DNA of 43,916 nucleotides from Bacillus zhangzhouensis (GCF_000715205.1 NZ_JOTP01000024.1:1-43916), one strand, 5' to 3'. Positions 1 through 9,174 are shown, counted from the stretch's first letter. Numbers and translations are program-made. Notes: generated from the sequence alone by a model not told the origin.

Positions 1-57
1 GAAAAATTAGTTTAAGGCCTGCATTCTTTGTTTCGAATCCATCGATCCCGTTTAAGA

Positions 58-90
58 CACCTTTTTCAAAAAGGTGTCTTTTTTTATGTT
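58..90 (+). terminator. Intrinsic terminator upstream of rocF
   Basis: The inverted repeat GACACCTTTTT/AAAAAGGTGTC, with a one-base loop, is followed by a run of seven T. It presumably ends the transcript entering from the left edge, so rocF needs its own promoter. Confidence 0.8.
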
Positions 91-128
91 GGCAGAGGGA
101 ATGTATAACTATTCAAAATGTTGTCGAG

Positions 129-158
129 TTGAGTCAGAAGGCATCGAGAAAGTAAAAT
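129..158 (+). promoter_or_regulatory. Possible sigma-A promoter for rocF
   Basis: TTGAGT and TAAAAT are separated by 18 bp, about 30 bp upstream of the rocF ribosome binding site and downstream of the terminator. The hexamers are imperfect and the spacing is one above optimum, so this is only a candidate. No convincing sigma-54 element was found, although roc genes in B. subtilis use SigL. Confidence 0.35.
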
Positions 159-187
159 ATAAGCATGAACGGAAAGGGGATGTACAT

Positions 188-1099
188 ATGGGAGATCAAA
201 AGAAGGTCACGATTGTCGGGGTTCCGATGGACTTGGGTCAAACGAGAAGGGGCGTCGATATGGGGCCGAGTGCGATTCGGTGTGCTGGCGTAAAAGAAAA
301 ATTGGAATCGCTTTCATTTGGTGTGGAGGATCTCGGGGATATTCCAGTCGAGCAAAGGGACGATGAGAAAGGTTTATATACAAGTGAAAAGTTAAAAAAT
401 CTAACGGAGAATGCTGGTGCCAATCAGCTGCTTGCTGAAAAGGTTGACAGTATTGTGCAGTCAGGTTCGTTTCCGCTGATTTTAGGTGGTGATCACAGCA
501 TTGCGATTGGCACACTTGCTGGTGTAGCGAAGCATTATGAAAACTTGGGTGTCATTTGGTATGATGCGCACGGTGATTTAAATACGGAGGAAACCTCTCC
601 TTCTGGAAATATTCATGGCATGCCGCTTGCTGTCAGTCTCGGCCTTGGGCATGCTGATTTAACGAACATTGGTGGTTATTCTCCTAAATTGAAACCCGAA
701 AATGTCATATTAATTGGTGCTCGTTCCTTAGATGAAGGAGAGCGAGCGTTGATTAGAGAAAAAGGCATGAAGGTGTATACGATGCATGAAATTGATCGTT
801 TAGGGATGACAAGGGTGATGGAGGAAGCTATTGCGTATTTAAAGGAAAGAACAGATGGTGTCCACCTGTCGCTTGATTTAGATGGGTTAGATCCAGTGGA
901 ATGCCCTGGTGTAGGAACTCCGGTGGCAGGCGGGATTAGTTATCGTGAGAGTCACCTTGCAATGGAGCTTTTAGAGGAAGCAGGTATTTTGACTTCAGCG
1001 GAATTTGTGGAGGTAAATCCAGTACTAGATGAGAAAAATAAAACAGCAGAAGCGGCTGTTGCTTTAATTGGTTCTTTAATGGGTGAAAAGTTATTGTAG
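188..1099 (+). CDS. rocF: Arginase
   Basis: Hydrolyses L-arginine to ornithine and urea, the first step of arginine catabolism in the cytoplasm. The 303-residue product has all arginase/ureohydrolase Mn2+ motifs: GGDHS (His103), DAHGDLN (Asp126, His128, Asp130) and SLDLDGLDP (Asp230, Asp232). Length equals the family norm (about 300). I chose the ATG at 188 because a GAAAGGGGA ribosome binding site lies about 8 bases upstream and the protein then starts like other arginases; an open frame extending back to 74 runs through the upstream terminator and is not credible. It stands alone, with a terminator on each side, and is not next to rocD/rocE here. Family identity is clear from sequence; arginine-inducible regulation is inferred from relatives. 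Confidence 0.96.
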   Translation: MGDQKKVTIVGVPMDLGQTRRGVDMGPSAIRCAGVKEKLESLSFGVEDLGDIPVEQRDDEKGLYTSEKLKNLTENAGANQLLAEKVDSIVQSGSFPLILGGDHSIAIGTLAGVAKHYENLGVIWYDAHGDLNTEETSPSGNIHGMPLAVSLGLGHADLTNIGGYSPKLKPENVILIGARSLDEGERALIREKGMKVYTMHEIDRLGMTRVMEEAIAYLKERTDGVHLSLDLDGLDPVECPGVGTPVAGGISYRESHLAMELLEEAGILTSAEFVEVNPVLDEKNKTAEAAVALIGSLMGEKLL

Positions 1100-1100
1100 A

Positions 1101-1126
1101 GCGGGACTTGTTCCCGTTTTTTTTAT
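1101..1126 (+). terminator. Intrinsic terminator after rocF
   Basis: The short stem CGGGA/TCCCG with loop CTTGT is followed by eight T, immediately after the rocF stop codon. Confidence 0.75.
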
Positions 1127-1218
1127 TTTGGGAAAATTTAAGGATATATTAAGGTTTTTACCGGCTGATAAGCGTAACACGCTGTCAAAAATTTGTTACA
1201 CTATTTTTTAGAGGAGAA

Positions 1219-1246
1219 TGAAACCTTTTGGAAAGAGGTTCGTATA
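1219..1246 (+). promoter_or_regulatory. Sigma-W autoregulatory promoter
   Basis: TGAAAC (1219-1224), a 16-base spacer and CGTATA (1241-1246) match the sigma-W consensus TGAAAC-N16-CGTA exactly. It lies 36 bp upstream of the sigW start, as in B. subtilis, where sigW-rsiW is autoregulated. Confidence 0.93.
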
Positions 1247-1281
1247 CATAAAGACCGGTGAAGGCAGAGGTTGAATATACT

Positions 1282-1845
1282 ATGGACACAATGATTAAAA
1301 AGAGAATTAAGCAAGTGAAAAAAGGCGACCAGAACGCATTTACAGACATCGTAGACCTGTATAAAGACAAAATTTATCAGCTGTGCTACCGTATGCTTGG
1401 GAATGCACACGAAGCGGAGGATATCGCACAGGAGGCGTTTATTCGTGCCTATGTGAATATTGAGAGCTTTGATGTGAATCGTAAGTTTTCCACGTGGCTG
1501 TACCGCATTGCAACCAACCTGACCATCGACCGTATTCGCAAAAAAAAGCCGGATTATTATTTAGATGCAGAGGTGGCAGGAACAGAAGGACTGAATATGT
1601 ATTCTCAAATTGCTGCTGATGGCATTTTGCCAGAGGATGAGGTGGTGTCTCTTGAGTTATCGAGTACCATTCAGCAAAAAATTCTAAGATTACCCGATAA
1701 ATATCGTTCAGTCATCGTATTAAAGTATATTGATGAACTCTCATTAAAAGAAATTAGTGAGATTCTGAATATACCAGTTGGTACAGTGAAAACGAGAATA
1801 CACAGGGGTAGAGAGGCTCTCCGGAAACAGTTGAGAGACCTTTGA
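1282..1845 (+). CDS. sigW: ECF RNA polymerase sigma factor SigW
   Basis: Extracytoplasmic-function sigma factor controlling the cell-envelope stress and antimicrobial-peptide resistance regulon. At 187 residues it has region 2 (about residues 15-85, with the core-binding helix around QEAFIRAYVNI) and region 4 with its helix-turn-helix (about 130-180, LSLKEISEILNIPVGTVKTR). I use the ATG at 1282 (MDTMIKKRIK) rather than the upstream in-frame codon at 1258, because it gives the 187-residue length of B. subtilis SigW and has AGAGG about 11 bases upstream. It is followed after 14 bases by its anti-sigma gene and preceded by a perfect sigma-W promoter, so the autoregulatory circuit is intact. Confidence 0.97.
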   Translation: MDTMIKKRIKQVKKGDQNAFTDIVDLYKDKIYQLCYRMLGNAHEAEDIAQEAFIRAYVNIESFDVNRKFSTWLYRIATNLTIDRIRKKKPDYYLDAEVAGTEGLNMYSQIAADGILPEDEVVSLELSSTIQQKILRLPDKYRSVIVLKYIDELSLKEISEILNIPVGTVKTRIHRGREALRKQLRDL

Positions 1846-1859
1846 GTGAGGTGATTTTG

Positions 1860-2486
1860 ATGAGCTGTCAGGATAGAATCGTCCAGCTTATGCATCAGTA
1901 TTTAGACCGGGATATCATGCCCGAAGACGAAAAAGAATTAAAGAGCCATCTGCAATCGTGTGAGGAATGCCGTACTCATTTTCAACAAATTGAGAAATCC
2001 ATCGCGCTAGTGCAGAGTACATCTCATATAGAAGCACCATCTGATTTCACTGCAAAGGTGATGGCAGGTCTTCCAAAGGAGAAAAAGCGTGTGTCGATTC
2101 AAAGATGGATCAAAGCTCACCCGCTGATGGTAGCCGCTGCCCTCTTTCTCATTTTGATGGGAGGCAGTCTGTTTACAAGCTGGAATACCGATCATAATTT
2201 CAGTGTGTCAAAGCAGCCGAATCTCGTGGTTGAAAATGATACAGTGACCGTACCTAAAGGGGAAACCGTCAAAGGTGATGTCACTGTCAAAAATGGCAAG
2301 CTGATTGTAGAAGGCAAGGTTGATGGAAATGTCACAGTCGTCAATGGGGAACAGCTGACTGCTTCTGCCGGACAAGTCACTGGTCAAATCAATGAAATTA
2401 ATGAAGTGTTTGATTGGATCTGGTACAAAATGAAATCCACAGCACAAAACGTGATGCGGGTCATTGGGCCAGAGGAGCAAAAGTAA
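1860..2486 (+). CDS. rsiW: Anti-sigma-W factor RsiW
   Basis: Single-pass membrane protein that sequesters sigma-W until it is cleaved by regulated proteolysis (PrsW, then RasP in B. subtilis). The 208-residue product has the zinc-binding anti-sigma motif H30-x3-C34-x2-C37 with Cys3, one transmembrane helix at about residues 85-105 (VAAALFLILMGG) and an extracytoplasmic tail of about 100 residues. The ATG at 1860 is preferred over a TTG at 1842 because TGAGGTG sits 6 bases upstream and the product then begins MSC, like the B. subtilis protein. It is cotranscribed with sigW. Confidence 0.95.
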   Translation: MSCQDRIVQLMHQYLDRDIMPEDEKELKSHLQSCEECRTHFQQIEKSIALVQSTSHIEAPSDFTAKVMAGLPKEKKRVSIQRWIKAHPLMVAAALFLILMGGSLFTSWNTDHNFSVSKQPNLVVENDTVTVPKGETVKGDVTVKNGKLIVEGKVDGNVTVVNGEQLTASAGQVTGQINEINEVFDWIWYKMKSTAQNVMRVIGPEEQK

Positions 2487-2500
2487 ATCAAACAGCATGG

Positions 2501-2528
2501 GAGCAGCCTCTTAGGGGCTGCTCTTTTT
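2501..2528 (+). terminator. Intrinsic terminator of sigW-rsiW
   Basis: AGCAGCC and GGCTGCT form a stem around CTCTTAGG, followed by TTTTTC. It separates the stress operon from cdaA. Confidence 0.85.
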
Positions 2529-2585
2529 CTATATCATTGCTCAGATTCACACATACTAGAATGCCAGCCATATATGGCAACTATT

Positions 2586-2614
2586 TTCCTTGCTGAAATA
2601 AAATGTGGTATAAT
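2586..2614 (+). promoter_or_regulatory. Extended -10 sigma-A promoter for cdaA operon
   Basis: TATAAT at 2609-2614 is preceded directly by TGG, an extended -10 element. A weak -35 (TTCCTT, 2586-2591) lies 17 bp upstream. The predicted transcript starts at about 2620, directly at the hairpin annotated next. Confidence 0.65.
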
Positions 2615-2649
2615 AGCCACGCTATGTATTTACACATAGGCTTTTTTTA
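2615..2649 (+). terminator. Terminator-like hairpin in the cdaA 5' leader
   Basis: CTATGT (2622-2627) pairs with ACATAG (2634-2639). An alternative longer pairing adds AGCC (2615-2618) with GGCT (2639-2642). A run of seven T follows. It lies between the predicted promoter and the cdaA ribosome binding site, so it could attenuate the operon; this role is inference. Being so close to the predicted start, it may instead be a 5' stabilising hairpin. Confidence 0.45.
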
Positions 2650-2699
2650 TAAAAAAATGCATCACACGAAGAAACTTGAAAATTCTGGAGGACGAGGAA

Positions 2700-3521
2700 A
2701 TGGCTTTAGGGGATATTCCTTTTTTGCAGTACCTCGGTAATGCTGTTGATATACTCGTTGTTTGGTATGTGATATATAAATTAATGATGGTCATCCGCGG
2801 AACAAAAGCGGTTCAGCTTTTAAAGGGAATTGTGGTCATTGTTCTCGTCAGGATGGGAAGTGCGTATCTCGGTCTTAACACACTTCAATGGCTGATGGAT
2901 CAAGCGATTACGTGGGGTTTCCTTGCGATCATTATTATTTTTCAGCCAGAGCTAAGGAGAGCGCTTGAGCAACTCGGGCGCGGCCGTTTCTTCTCAAGAA
3001 GCGGGACACCTGTAGAGGAACAGCAGCAGAAAACGATCGAGGCAATTACAAAAGCAATTAACTATATGGCTAAACGTAGAATAGGAGCGCTGCTGACAAT
3101 TGAGCGCGATACTGGGATGAATGATTACATAGAGACAGGAATTCCTTTGAATGCAAAAGTGAGTTCTGAGTTGCTGATTAATATTTTCATTCCGAATACA
3201 CCGCTTCATGACGGTGCTGTGATTATGAAGCGTGATGAGATTGCAGCTGCGGCTTGTTATTTACCGCTGTCAGAAAGTCCTTTTATCTCTAAGGAACTCG
3301 GAACCCGTCACCGGGCGGCAGTTGGTATTAGTGAAGTGACGGACAGCTTAACCGTCATCGTTTCTGAGGAGACAGGCGGCATTTCTGTCGCAAGAAATGG
3401 TGATCTCCATCGAGAATTGACAGAAGAAGCGCTTGAAGAAATGCTGATTGCTGAATTTAGTAAAAACAGCAAAGATGCTTCCTCGACCAAATGGTATTGG
3501 AGGGGCAAGAAAAATGGATAA
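2700..3521 (+). CDS. cdaA: Diadenylate cyclase CdaA
   Basis: Condenses two ATP into the essential second messenger cyclic di-AMP, which controls potassium and osmolyte homeostasis. The 273-residue protein has three N-terminal membrane helices (about residues 10-80) and a cytoplasmic DAC domain with the catalytic DGA motif (Asp171-Gly172-Ala173) and the GTRHR motif (201-205). The ATG at 2700 has GGAGG 8 bases upstream and begins MALGDIPFLQYLG, like the B. subtilis protein; the longer frame from 2676 overlaps that ribosome binding site. Its last 8 bases overlap cdaR and it is followed by glmM, the conserved cdaA-cdaR-glmM arrangement in which both partners modulate cyclase activity. Confidence 0.97.
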   Translation: MALGDIPFLQYLGNAVDILVVWYVIYKLMMVIRGTKAVQLLKGIVVIVLVRMGSAYLGLNTLQWLMDQAITWGFLAIIIIFQPELRRALEQLGRGRFFSRSGTPVEEQQQKTIEAITKAINYMAKRRIGALLTIERDTGMNDYIETGIPLNAKVSSELLINIFIPNTPLHDGAVIMKRDEIAAAACYLPLSESPFISKELGTRHRAAVGISEVTDSLTVIVSEETGGISVARNGDLHRELTEEALEEMLIAEFSKNSKDASSTKWYWRGKKNG

Positions 3522-4923
3522 GATTTTGAATAATCGCTGGGCCGTTAAGTTTCTTGCATTGGTCTTCGCTTTATTGCTGTATGGTACAGTCAATTCAGCG
3601 CAAGCGCCCACGCCGAAAAAAATCGGTGAATCCTTTTTCCCAACATCGACGACAGATGAAGCAACCTTAACCGACATTCCTGTTAAAGCGTATTATGATG
3701 ACGAGAAGTACGTCGTCACTGGTGTACCGCAGACAGTCAATGTCACGATTAAAGGATCAACAAGTGCAGTGAAAACAGCAAGACAAACAAAGAATTTTGA
3801 AATTTATGCAGATATGCAAAACTTATCTACAGGTACACATAAAGTGGAGCTGAAGGCAAGAGATGTATCAAAGGGAATCACATTATCGATTAATCCGTCT
3901 GTGACGACTGTGACGATACAAGAAAAAACGACAGCTGAATTTCCTGTTGAAACAGAATTTTATAATCAAAATAAAATCAAAGACGGCTATTCACCCGAAC
4001 AGCCCATTGTGAATCCGAAAAAGGTGACTGTCACTGGCTCAAAGGACGTGATCGACAAAATTTCTGTCATTAAAGCCTTTGTGAACTTAGAGGATGTCGA
4101 TCAGCAAATCCAGAAGGAAGCGAAGCTCACTGTGTATGATAGCAGCGGGAATGAGTTGCCAGTCGAAGTGAGTCCGTCAGTGGTGGATATTACGGTCCCA
4201 ATCACGAGTCCGAGCAAGAAGGTCCCGTTTAAAATTGAGCGGACGGGCAGCTTACCGGATGGGATCAGTATCTCAAGCATTGAGACAAGCCCGAGTGAGG
4301 TCACAGTGTACGGCTCTCAAAAGGTGCTTGATGCACTTGATTTTATCGATGGCGTTAAGCTGGACCTAAGCAAAATCAAAGATGATACGGAGATCGATGC
4401 CGACATTCCTCTGCCAGATGGTGTGAAAAAGGTATCGCCCGAAACTGTTAAGATCAAAGTGAAGGTTGCAACAGCTGAAGAAAAAAAGATCGATAATGTC
4501 CCGATTTCTGTCGTGGGTCTGAGCAAGGACCTGAGTTCTGAATTTGTGAGTCCATCTTCTGGGCGTCTCACGCTAACAGCAAAAGGGTCAAAGAGTGCAA
4601 TTGATAAACTAAAGGCTTCAGATATTGAAGCCTATATCAATGTGGGGGACTTAAACGAAGGAACACATGAGGTTAAAGTACAAGTGAACGGTCCTCAAAA
4701 CGTGACGTGGACATTATCGAGATCAAAGGTCAAGGTGAAACTTACCTCTACTGACACAGAAGATCAGCCGGCTTCTACGAATGATCGAAAGGATCAATCG
4801 TCTAATGACGATGATCAGGAAGAGAAGAGTCAAAAGGAATCGACACAAGATAAAGCAAAAAAAGAATCAATTCAAAGACAGCGGGTTAAAGAAGATAAAA
4901 AAGAGGACACAGAGTCCTCTTGA
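3514..4923 (+). CDS. cdaR: CdaA regulatory protein CdaR (YbbR repeats)
   Basis: Membrane-anchored extracytoplasmic regulator of CdaA. The 469-residue product has one N-terminal signal anchor (about residues 8-27, FLALVFALLLYG), several YbbR repeats through about residue 410, then a charged low-complexity Lys/Glu/Asp/Ser tail of about 55 residues. The ATG at 3514 overlaps the end of cdaA and has AGGGGC about 7 bases upstream. An open frame starting at 3448 lies wholly inside cdaA and is rejected. Overlap with cdaA suggests translational coupling. Its effect on cyclase activity is known from relatives, not visible in the sequence. Confidence 0.94.
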   Translation: MDKILNNRWAVKFLALVFALLLYGTVNSAQAPTPKKIGESFFPTSTTDEATLTDIPVKAYYDDEKYVVTGVPQTVNVTIKGSTSAVKTARQTKNFEIYADMQNLSTGTHKVELKARDVSKGITLSINPSVTTVTIQEKTTAEFPVETEFYNQNKIKDGYSPEQPIVNPKKVTVTGSKDVIDKISVIKAFVNLEDVDQQIQKEAKLTVYDSSGNELPVEVSPSVVDITVPITSPSKKVPFKIERTGSLPDGISISSIETSPSEVTVYGSQKVLDALDFIDGVKLDLSKIKDDTEIDADIPLPDGVKKVSPETVKIKVKVATAEEKKIDNVPISVVGLSKDLSSEFVSPSSGRLTLTAKGSKSAIDKLKASDIEAYINVGDLNEGTHEVKVQVNGPQNVTWTLSRSKVKVKLTSTDTEDQPASTNDRKDQSSNDDDQEEKSQKESTQDKAKKESIQRQRVKEDKKEDTESS

Positions 4924-4948
4924 ATGGTAAAAAAGGAGCGATTGAAAC

Positions 4949-6295
4949 ATGGGCAAGTACTTTGGAACTGATGGTGTAAGGGGTGTGGCTAATAGCGAAT
5001 TAACGCCAGAGCTCGCATTTAAAATTGGGAGATTTGGCGGCTATGTGCTCACAAAGGATAAAGAACGTCCAAAGGTACTCGTTGGGCGAGACACACGTGT
5101 ATCCGGTCATATGTTAGAAGGAGCCCTCGTGGCAGGCCTACTTTCAATTGGGGCTGAAGTGATGCGTTTAGGTGTCATCTCAACACCTGGCGTGTCCTAC
5201 TTAACGAAGGCAATGGATGCAGAAGCAGGTGTCATGATTTCTGCTTCTCACAACCCTGTTCAAGACAACGGAATTAAATTCTTCGGCGGTGACGGCTTTA
5301 AGCTGTCAGATGAACAGGAGAATGAAATTGAGCAGCTAATGGATCAGCCAGTCGATCAATTACCACGCCCGGTTGGAGCCGATCTTGGAACGGTGAATGA
5401 CTACTTTGAAGGCGGTCAGAAATACTTACAATTCTTGAAGCAGACAGCGGATGAGGATTTCACAGGCATTCATGTGGCGCTTGACTGCGCTAACGGTGCG
5501 ACTTCTTCTCTAGCGACACATTTATTTGCTGATTTAGATGCAGATGTGTCCACAATGGGAACATCACCAAACGGATTGAATATCAACGATGGCGTAGGGT
5601 CAACTCATCCAGAGGCTCTTTCTGCTTTTGTGAAGGATAAGGGCGCAGATATTGGTCTTGCGTTTGATGGTGACGGTGACCGTTTAATTGCAGTCGATGA
5701 AAAAGGTGATATCGTAGACGGCGATCAAATTATGTACATATGTGCACGTTATTTGAAGGGTGAAGGCCGATTAAAGGATGACACCGTCGTGTCAACGGTC
5801 ATGAGTAACCTAGGTTTCTATAAAGCGCTGGAGAAACAAGGCATTAAGAGTATCCAAACCGCAGTTGGTGATCGCTATGTGGTCGAAGCGATGAAAAAGG
5901 ACGGCTATAACGTCGGCGGTGAGCAATCAGGCCACTTGATTTTCCTTGATTACAATACGACAGGTGACGGCATGCTTTCTGCCATCATGCTTGTAAATAC
6001 ATTAAAAGCGACAGGGAAAACATTATCAGAGCTTGCGGCTGAAATGGAAAAGTTCCCGCAGCTTCTAGTAAATGTGAAAGTGTCTGATAAATATAAAGTC
6101 GAAGAAAATGAAAAAGTAAAAGCGGTGATCCAAGAGGTAGAAAAAGAGATGAGCGGCGACGGGCGTATCCTTGTTCGTCCATCTGGAACAGAACCGCTTG
6201 TACGTGTGATGGCAGAAGCGAAAACAAAAGAGCTGTGTGATGAATATGTGGCTCGAATCACCGCTGTTGTCAAAGAAGAAATGGGTATTGAGTAA
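4949..6295 (+). CDS. glmM: Phosphoglucosamine mutase GlmM
   Basis: Interconverts glucosamine-6-phosphate and glucosamine-1-phosphate on the way to UDP-GlcNAc and peptidoglycan. The 448-residue protein has the alpha-D-phosphohexomutase layout: the phosphoserine loop ISASHNP with the active Ser100, the metal-binding loop DGDGDR (Asp240, 242, 244), the sugar-binding GGEQSGH, and the C-terminal phosphate-binding RPSGTEP. AAAAAGGAGCG precedes the ATG. In B. subtilis GlmM also binds and inhibits CdaA, which explains the shared operon. Confidence 0.97.
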   Translation: MGKYFGTDGVRGVANSELTPELAFKIGRFGGYVLTKDKERPKVLVGRDTRVSGHMLEGALVAGLLSIGAEVMRLGVISTPGVSYLTKAMDAEAGVMISASHNPVQDNGIKFFGGDGFKLSDEQENEIEQLMDQPVDQLPRPVGADLGTVNDYFEGGQKYLQFLKQTADEDFTGIHVALDCANGATSSLATHLFADLDADVSTMGTSPNGLNINDGVGSTHPEALSAFVKDKGADIGLAFDGDGDRLIAVDEKGDIVDGDQIMYICARYLKGEGRLKDDTVVSTVMSNLGFYKALEKQGIKSIQTAVGDRYVVEAMKKDGYNVGGEQSGHLIFLDYNTTGDGMLSAIMLVNTLKATGKTLSELAAEMEKFPQLLVNVKVSDKYKVEENEKVKAVIQEVEKEMSGDGRILVRPSGTEPLVRVMAEAKTKELCDEYVARITAVVKEEMGIE

Positions 6296-6303
6296 TCAAT
6301 CAA

Positions 6304-6337
6304 AGCAAATCGCAGAGCAGCGGTTTGCTTTTTTTTT
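6304..6337 (+). terminator. Intrinsic terminator after glmM
   Basis: GCAAATCGC and GCGGTTTGC pair (one G-U) around AGAGCA, followed by nine T. It separates glmM from glmS transcription. Confidence 0.88.
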
Positions 6338-6510
6338 CGAATAAACGTCATAAGAGGAGGATTCTTGACGAATCATATAGGCGAGGGCCATTTGCTGATG
6401 CCTTCATACATAGGAGAGCACATCAAAGGTAGAACGTGACAAGCCTCATCGCATATAGTGTATGGAGGTCTCACTTTCTAAAATGAAGGGGATCACCCGC
6501 TACATTGTGA

Positions 6511-6539
6511 TTGACGGAGGTCAGACCTTATAGTACAAT
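6511..6539 (+). promoter_or_regulatory. Sigma-A promoter for glmS
   Basis: TTGACG and TACAAT are separated by exactly 17 bp. The predicted start at about 6546 lies some 68 bases upstream of the ribozyme cleavage site, giving a short 5' fragment on cleavage. The DNA between the glmM terminator and this promoter (6338-6510) contains no confident gene; one short TTG-initiated reading frame there is discussed in findings. Confidence 0.75.
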
Positions 6540-6612
6540 CATCCTTGTGTTACTGGATTTTTATTCTATCAGGAAAGGCAGGGTAGATGTTCAGGAACTC
6601 TCTTATAATTAT

Positions 6613-6778
6613 AGCGCCCGAACTAAGCGATCGGACGACAGATGCTTAGTTGACGAGGATGGAGGTTATCGAATTTTCGGCGGATGCCTCCCGGCTGATC
6701 AAATATAGAGATCACAGCCGTAAGTGTTTCTTTAAAGCAAAGAGGTGACTCTTTGTACAAAGGGAATACACATGATCT
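6613..6778 (+). ncRNA. glmS self-cleaving ribozyme/riboswitch
   Basis: GlcN6P-activated ribozyme in the glmS leader. The conserved core is recognisable: the cleavage-site context TATA/GCGCCCGAACT, with scissile bond between 6613 and 6614; the conserved GACGAGGATGGAGGTTATCG segment; TTTTCGGCGGATGCCTCCCGG; GATCACAGCCGTAAG; and a 3' P4 domain ending near CACATGATCT. When GlcN6P is abundant the RNA cuts itself; the downstream fragment with a 5' hydroxyl is then degraded, lowering GlmS. Domain order and spacing match the B. subtilis element. Confidence 0.96.
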
Positions 6779-6873
6779 CCCAAATTAAACATGTAGAGAG
6801 GGACGAAGAAATGTCCCTTCTATTTTAGTAGGCTTTCTTTGTCCCTTTCACATGATCGGGAGGAAGAATATTT

Positions 6874-8676
6874 ATGTGTGGAATCGTAGGTTATATTGGT
6901 CAGAATGATGCGAAGGAAATCTTATTAAAAGGTTTAGAAAAGCTTGAGTACCGTGGGTATGACTCAGCAGGTATCGCTGTGGCAAACGAAGAAGGCGTGC
7001 ATGTGTTCAAAGAAAAAGGACGTATCGCTGAGCTTCGTGAGGTCGTTGATGCAAACGTGGCATCTACAGCGGGAATTGGACATACACGCTGGGCAACACA
7101 CGGTGTACCAAGTCATCTAAATGCGCATCCGCATCAAAGTGCTTCTGGCCGTTTTACGCTTGTTCATAACGGTGTCATCGAGAACTATGTACAATTGACA
7201 CGCGAATATTTACAAGACGTCACACTTAAAAGCGACACAGATACAGAGGTTGTTGTTCAAGTCATCGAACAATTTGTAAGCAGAGGTCTTGATACAGAGG
7301 AAGCTTTCCGTCAAACGCTTCTTCAATTAAAAGGCTCTTACGCAATTGCCCTTTTCGATAACGAAAACAAAGAAACAATCTATGTGGCGAAAAACAAAAG
7401 CCCATTATTGGTTGGTTTCGGCGAAGACTTCAACGTTGTGGCTTCTGACGCAATGGCGATGCTTCAAGTAACAAACGAATATGCGGAATTAATGGATAAA
7501 GAAATGGTCATTGTCACAAAAGACGAGGTTATCATCAAAAACCTTGACGGTGATATCATGACACGTCCTTCCTATATCGCTGAGCTAGATGCAAGCGACA
7601 TCGAGAAAGGCACATATCCTCACTACATGTTAAAAGAAACGGATGAACAGCCGCTAGTGATGCGCAAAATCATCCAAGAATATCAAGACGAAAACGGCAA
7701 GCTGTCAGTCGCTGGCGATATCGCAAGTGCAGTAGCAGAAGCAGACCGCATTTACATTGTGGCTTGTGGAACGAGCTATCATGCAGGTCTTGTCGGTAAA
7801 CAATATATTGAAGACTGGGCGAAAGTACCTGTAGAAGTCCATGTAGCAAGTGAATTCTCTTACAACATGCCGCTTCTATCGAAAAAGCCGTTGTTCATCT
7901 TCCTTTCTCAATCTGGAGAGACTGCGGACAGCCGTGCTGTACTTGTTCAAGTCAAAGAGCTTGGTCATAAAGCATTAACGATCACAAACGTGCCAGGTTC
8001 TACGCTTTCTCGTGAAGCGGACTTTACATTGCTTCTTCATGCAGGACCAGAAATCGCAGTAGCTTCAACAAAAGCCTACACAGCACAAATCGCTGTTCTT
8101 GCGATCCTTGCATCCGTTGCAGCTGAATTAAATGGTCAATCTCTTGATTTTGATCTTGTGAAAGAGCTTGGTATTGTGGCAAACGCAATGGAAGCCCTTG
8201 TCGATCAAAAGGATGAAATGGAACAAATCGCTCGTGACTTCTTCACAGTGACACGTAACGCATTCTTTATCGGAAGAGGACTTGACTACTATGTGTGCCT
8301 TGAAGGTTCACTAAAACTAAAAGAGATCTCTTACATCCAAGCAGAAGGTTTTGCTGGCGGAGAACTCAAACACGGCACCATTGCTTTAATTGAAGAAGGT
8401 ACACCGGTGATTGCCCTTGCAACGCAAGAGCATGTGAACTTAAGCATTCGCGGTAACGTCAAAGAAGTCGTTGCACGCGGCGCAAACCCATGTGTCATCT
8501 CACTGAAAGGCCTAGAAGACGAAGGCGACCGTTTCGTCCTTCCAGCTGTACACCCAGCACTTGCACCACTTGCATCTGTTGTTCCATTACAGCTAATCGC
8601 TTACTACGCAGCCCTTCACCGCGGGTGTGATGTGGATAAACCACGTAACCTTGCGAAGAGTGTGACGGTTGAGTAG
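6874..8676 (+). CDS. glmS: Glutamine-fructose-6-phosphate aminotransferase GlmS
   Basis: Makes glucosamine-6-phosphate from fructose-6-phosphate and glutamine, the first committed step of amino-sugar synthesis for the cell wall. The 600-residue protein begins MCGIVGYIG, with Cys2 as the nucleophile of the class II glutamine amidotransferase domain (about 1-220), followed by two SIS isomerase domains (about 285-425 and 455-595) and the characteristic C-terminus KSVTVE. GGGAGGAAG precedes the ATG. Expression is controlled by the ribozyme in its leader, and the product feeds GlmM encoded just upstream. Confidence 0.98.
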   Translation: MCGIVGYIGQNDAKEILLKGLEKLEYRGYDSAGIAVANEEGVHVFKEKGRIAELREVVDANVASTAGIGHTRWATHGVPSHLNAHPHQSASGRFTLVHNGVIENYVQLTREYLQDVTLKSDTDTEVVVQVIEQFVSRGLDTEEAFRQTLLQLKGSYAIALFDNENKETIYVAKNKSPLLVGFGEDFNVVASDAMAMLQVTNEYAELMDKEMVIVTKDEVIIKNLDGDIMTRPSYIAELDASDIEKGTYPHYMLKETDEQPLVMRKIIQEYQDENGKLSVAGDIASAVAEADRIYIVACGTSYHAGLVGKQYIEDWAKVPVEVHVASEFSYNMPLLSKKPLFIFLSQSGETADSRAVLVQVKELGHKALTITNVPGSTLSREADFTLLLHAGPEIAVASTKAYTAQIAVLAILASVAAELNGQSLDFDLVKELGIVANAMEALVDQKDEMEQIARDFFTVTRNAFFIGRGLDYYVCLEGSLKLKEISYIQAEGFAGGELKHGTIALIEEGTPVIALATQEHVNLSIRGNVKEVVARGANPCVISLKGLEDEGDRFVLPAVHPALAPLASVVPLQLIAYYAALHRGCDVDKPRNLAKSVTVE

Positions 8677-8722
8677 GGTTAAATAGATTATTCACTTTTA
8701 TTGATGTTAATAAAGTTGTTAG

Positions 8723-8776
8723 AGCTGTCAGCCTGGGAACACTTACTTACTCAGAACCCGCTGACAGTTTTTTTCT
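8723..8776 (+). terminator. Intrinsic terminator after glmS
   Basis: CTGTCAGC and GCTGACAG form an 8-bp stem extended by GGG/CCC around a long loop, followed by seven T. Confidence 0.85.
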
Positions 8777-9146
8777 ATTGGGATAAAGTTTGGATATGGA
8801 TTATAGAGTGTTTAATTTAGAGAAAAAAGAAAGTTTAACAACTTATTCAGTTGTTAAATTAACGTTTCGTGGGGATAATGAGAATTAGTACTTTTAATAT
8901 GATTTTAGAATGTGCTTTCAAGAAATAAAATTGACAAACACCACATCGCTATTTTAATAATAAAATGATGACCATTCACGATCCTTGTTACCCTTTAATG
9001 ATCTGTCATTCATTGATTAAGACATGTGGAAATCCAACTTTTTAACATATTTTCCATCTTGACATGGTCAATCATTTGTGGCTTTAAAATGAAGTTGCAC
9101 CATTTTAAAAAAAGATGAACGGATTATAAAAAAGTTGCACTGTTTT

Positions 9147-9174
9147 AGCCCTTTAGAGATACGTCTAAAGGGCT
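9147..9174. repeat. Perfect 11-bp hairpin
   Basis: AGCCCTTTAGA and TCTAAAGGGCT are perfect complements around a 6-base loop. A T-rich sequence follows but there is no clean T run, so a terminator role is uncertain. Confidence 0.6.

Noticed and set aside
20..50. TTTCGAATCC resembling a tRNA T-loop
   Set aside because: The sequence lacks a complete T stem, an acceptor stem and a CCA end, so a tRNA cannot be supported.
90..115. Sigma-54-like GG-N10-G(C) element upstream of rocF
   Set aside because: The second element reads GT rather than GC and the rest of the consensus is missing, so I prefer the weak sigma-A candidate.
207..515. Minus-strand reading frames inside rocF
   Set aside because: They are shadows of the arginase gene with no ribosome binding site or recognisable product.
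6511..6708. A 65-codon reading frame across the glmS leader
   Set aside because: It has no ribosome binding site and lies over the glmS promoter and conserved ribozyme core, which explain the sequence.
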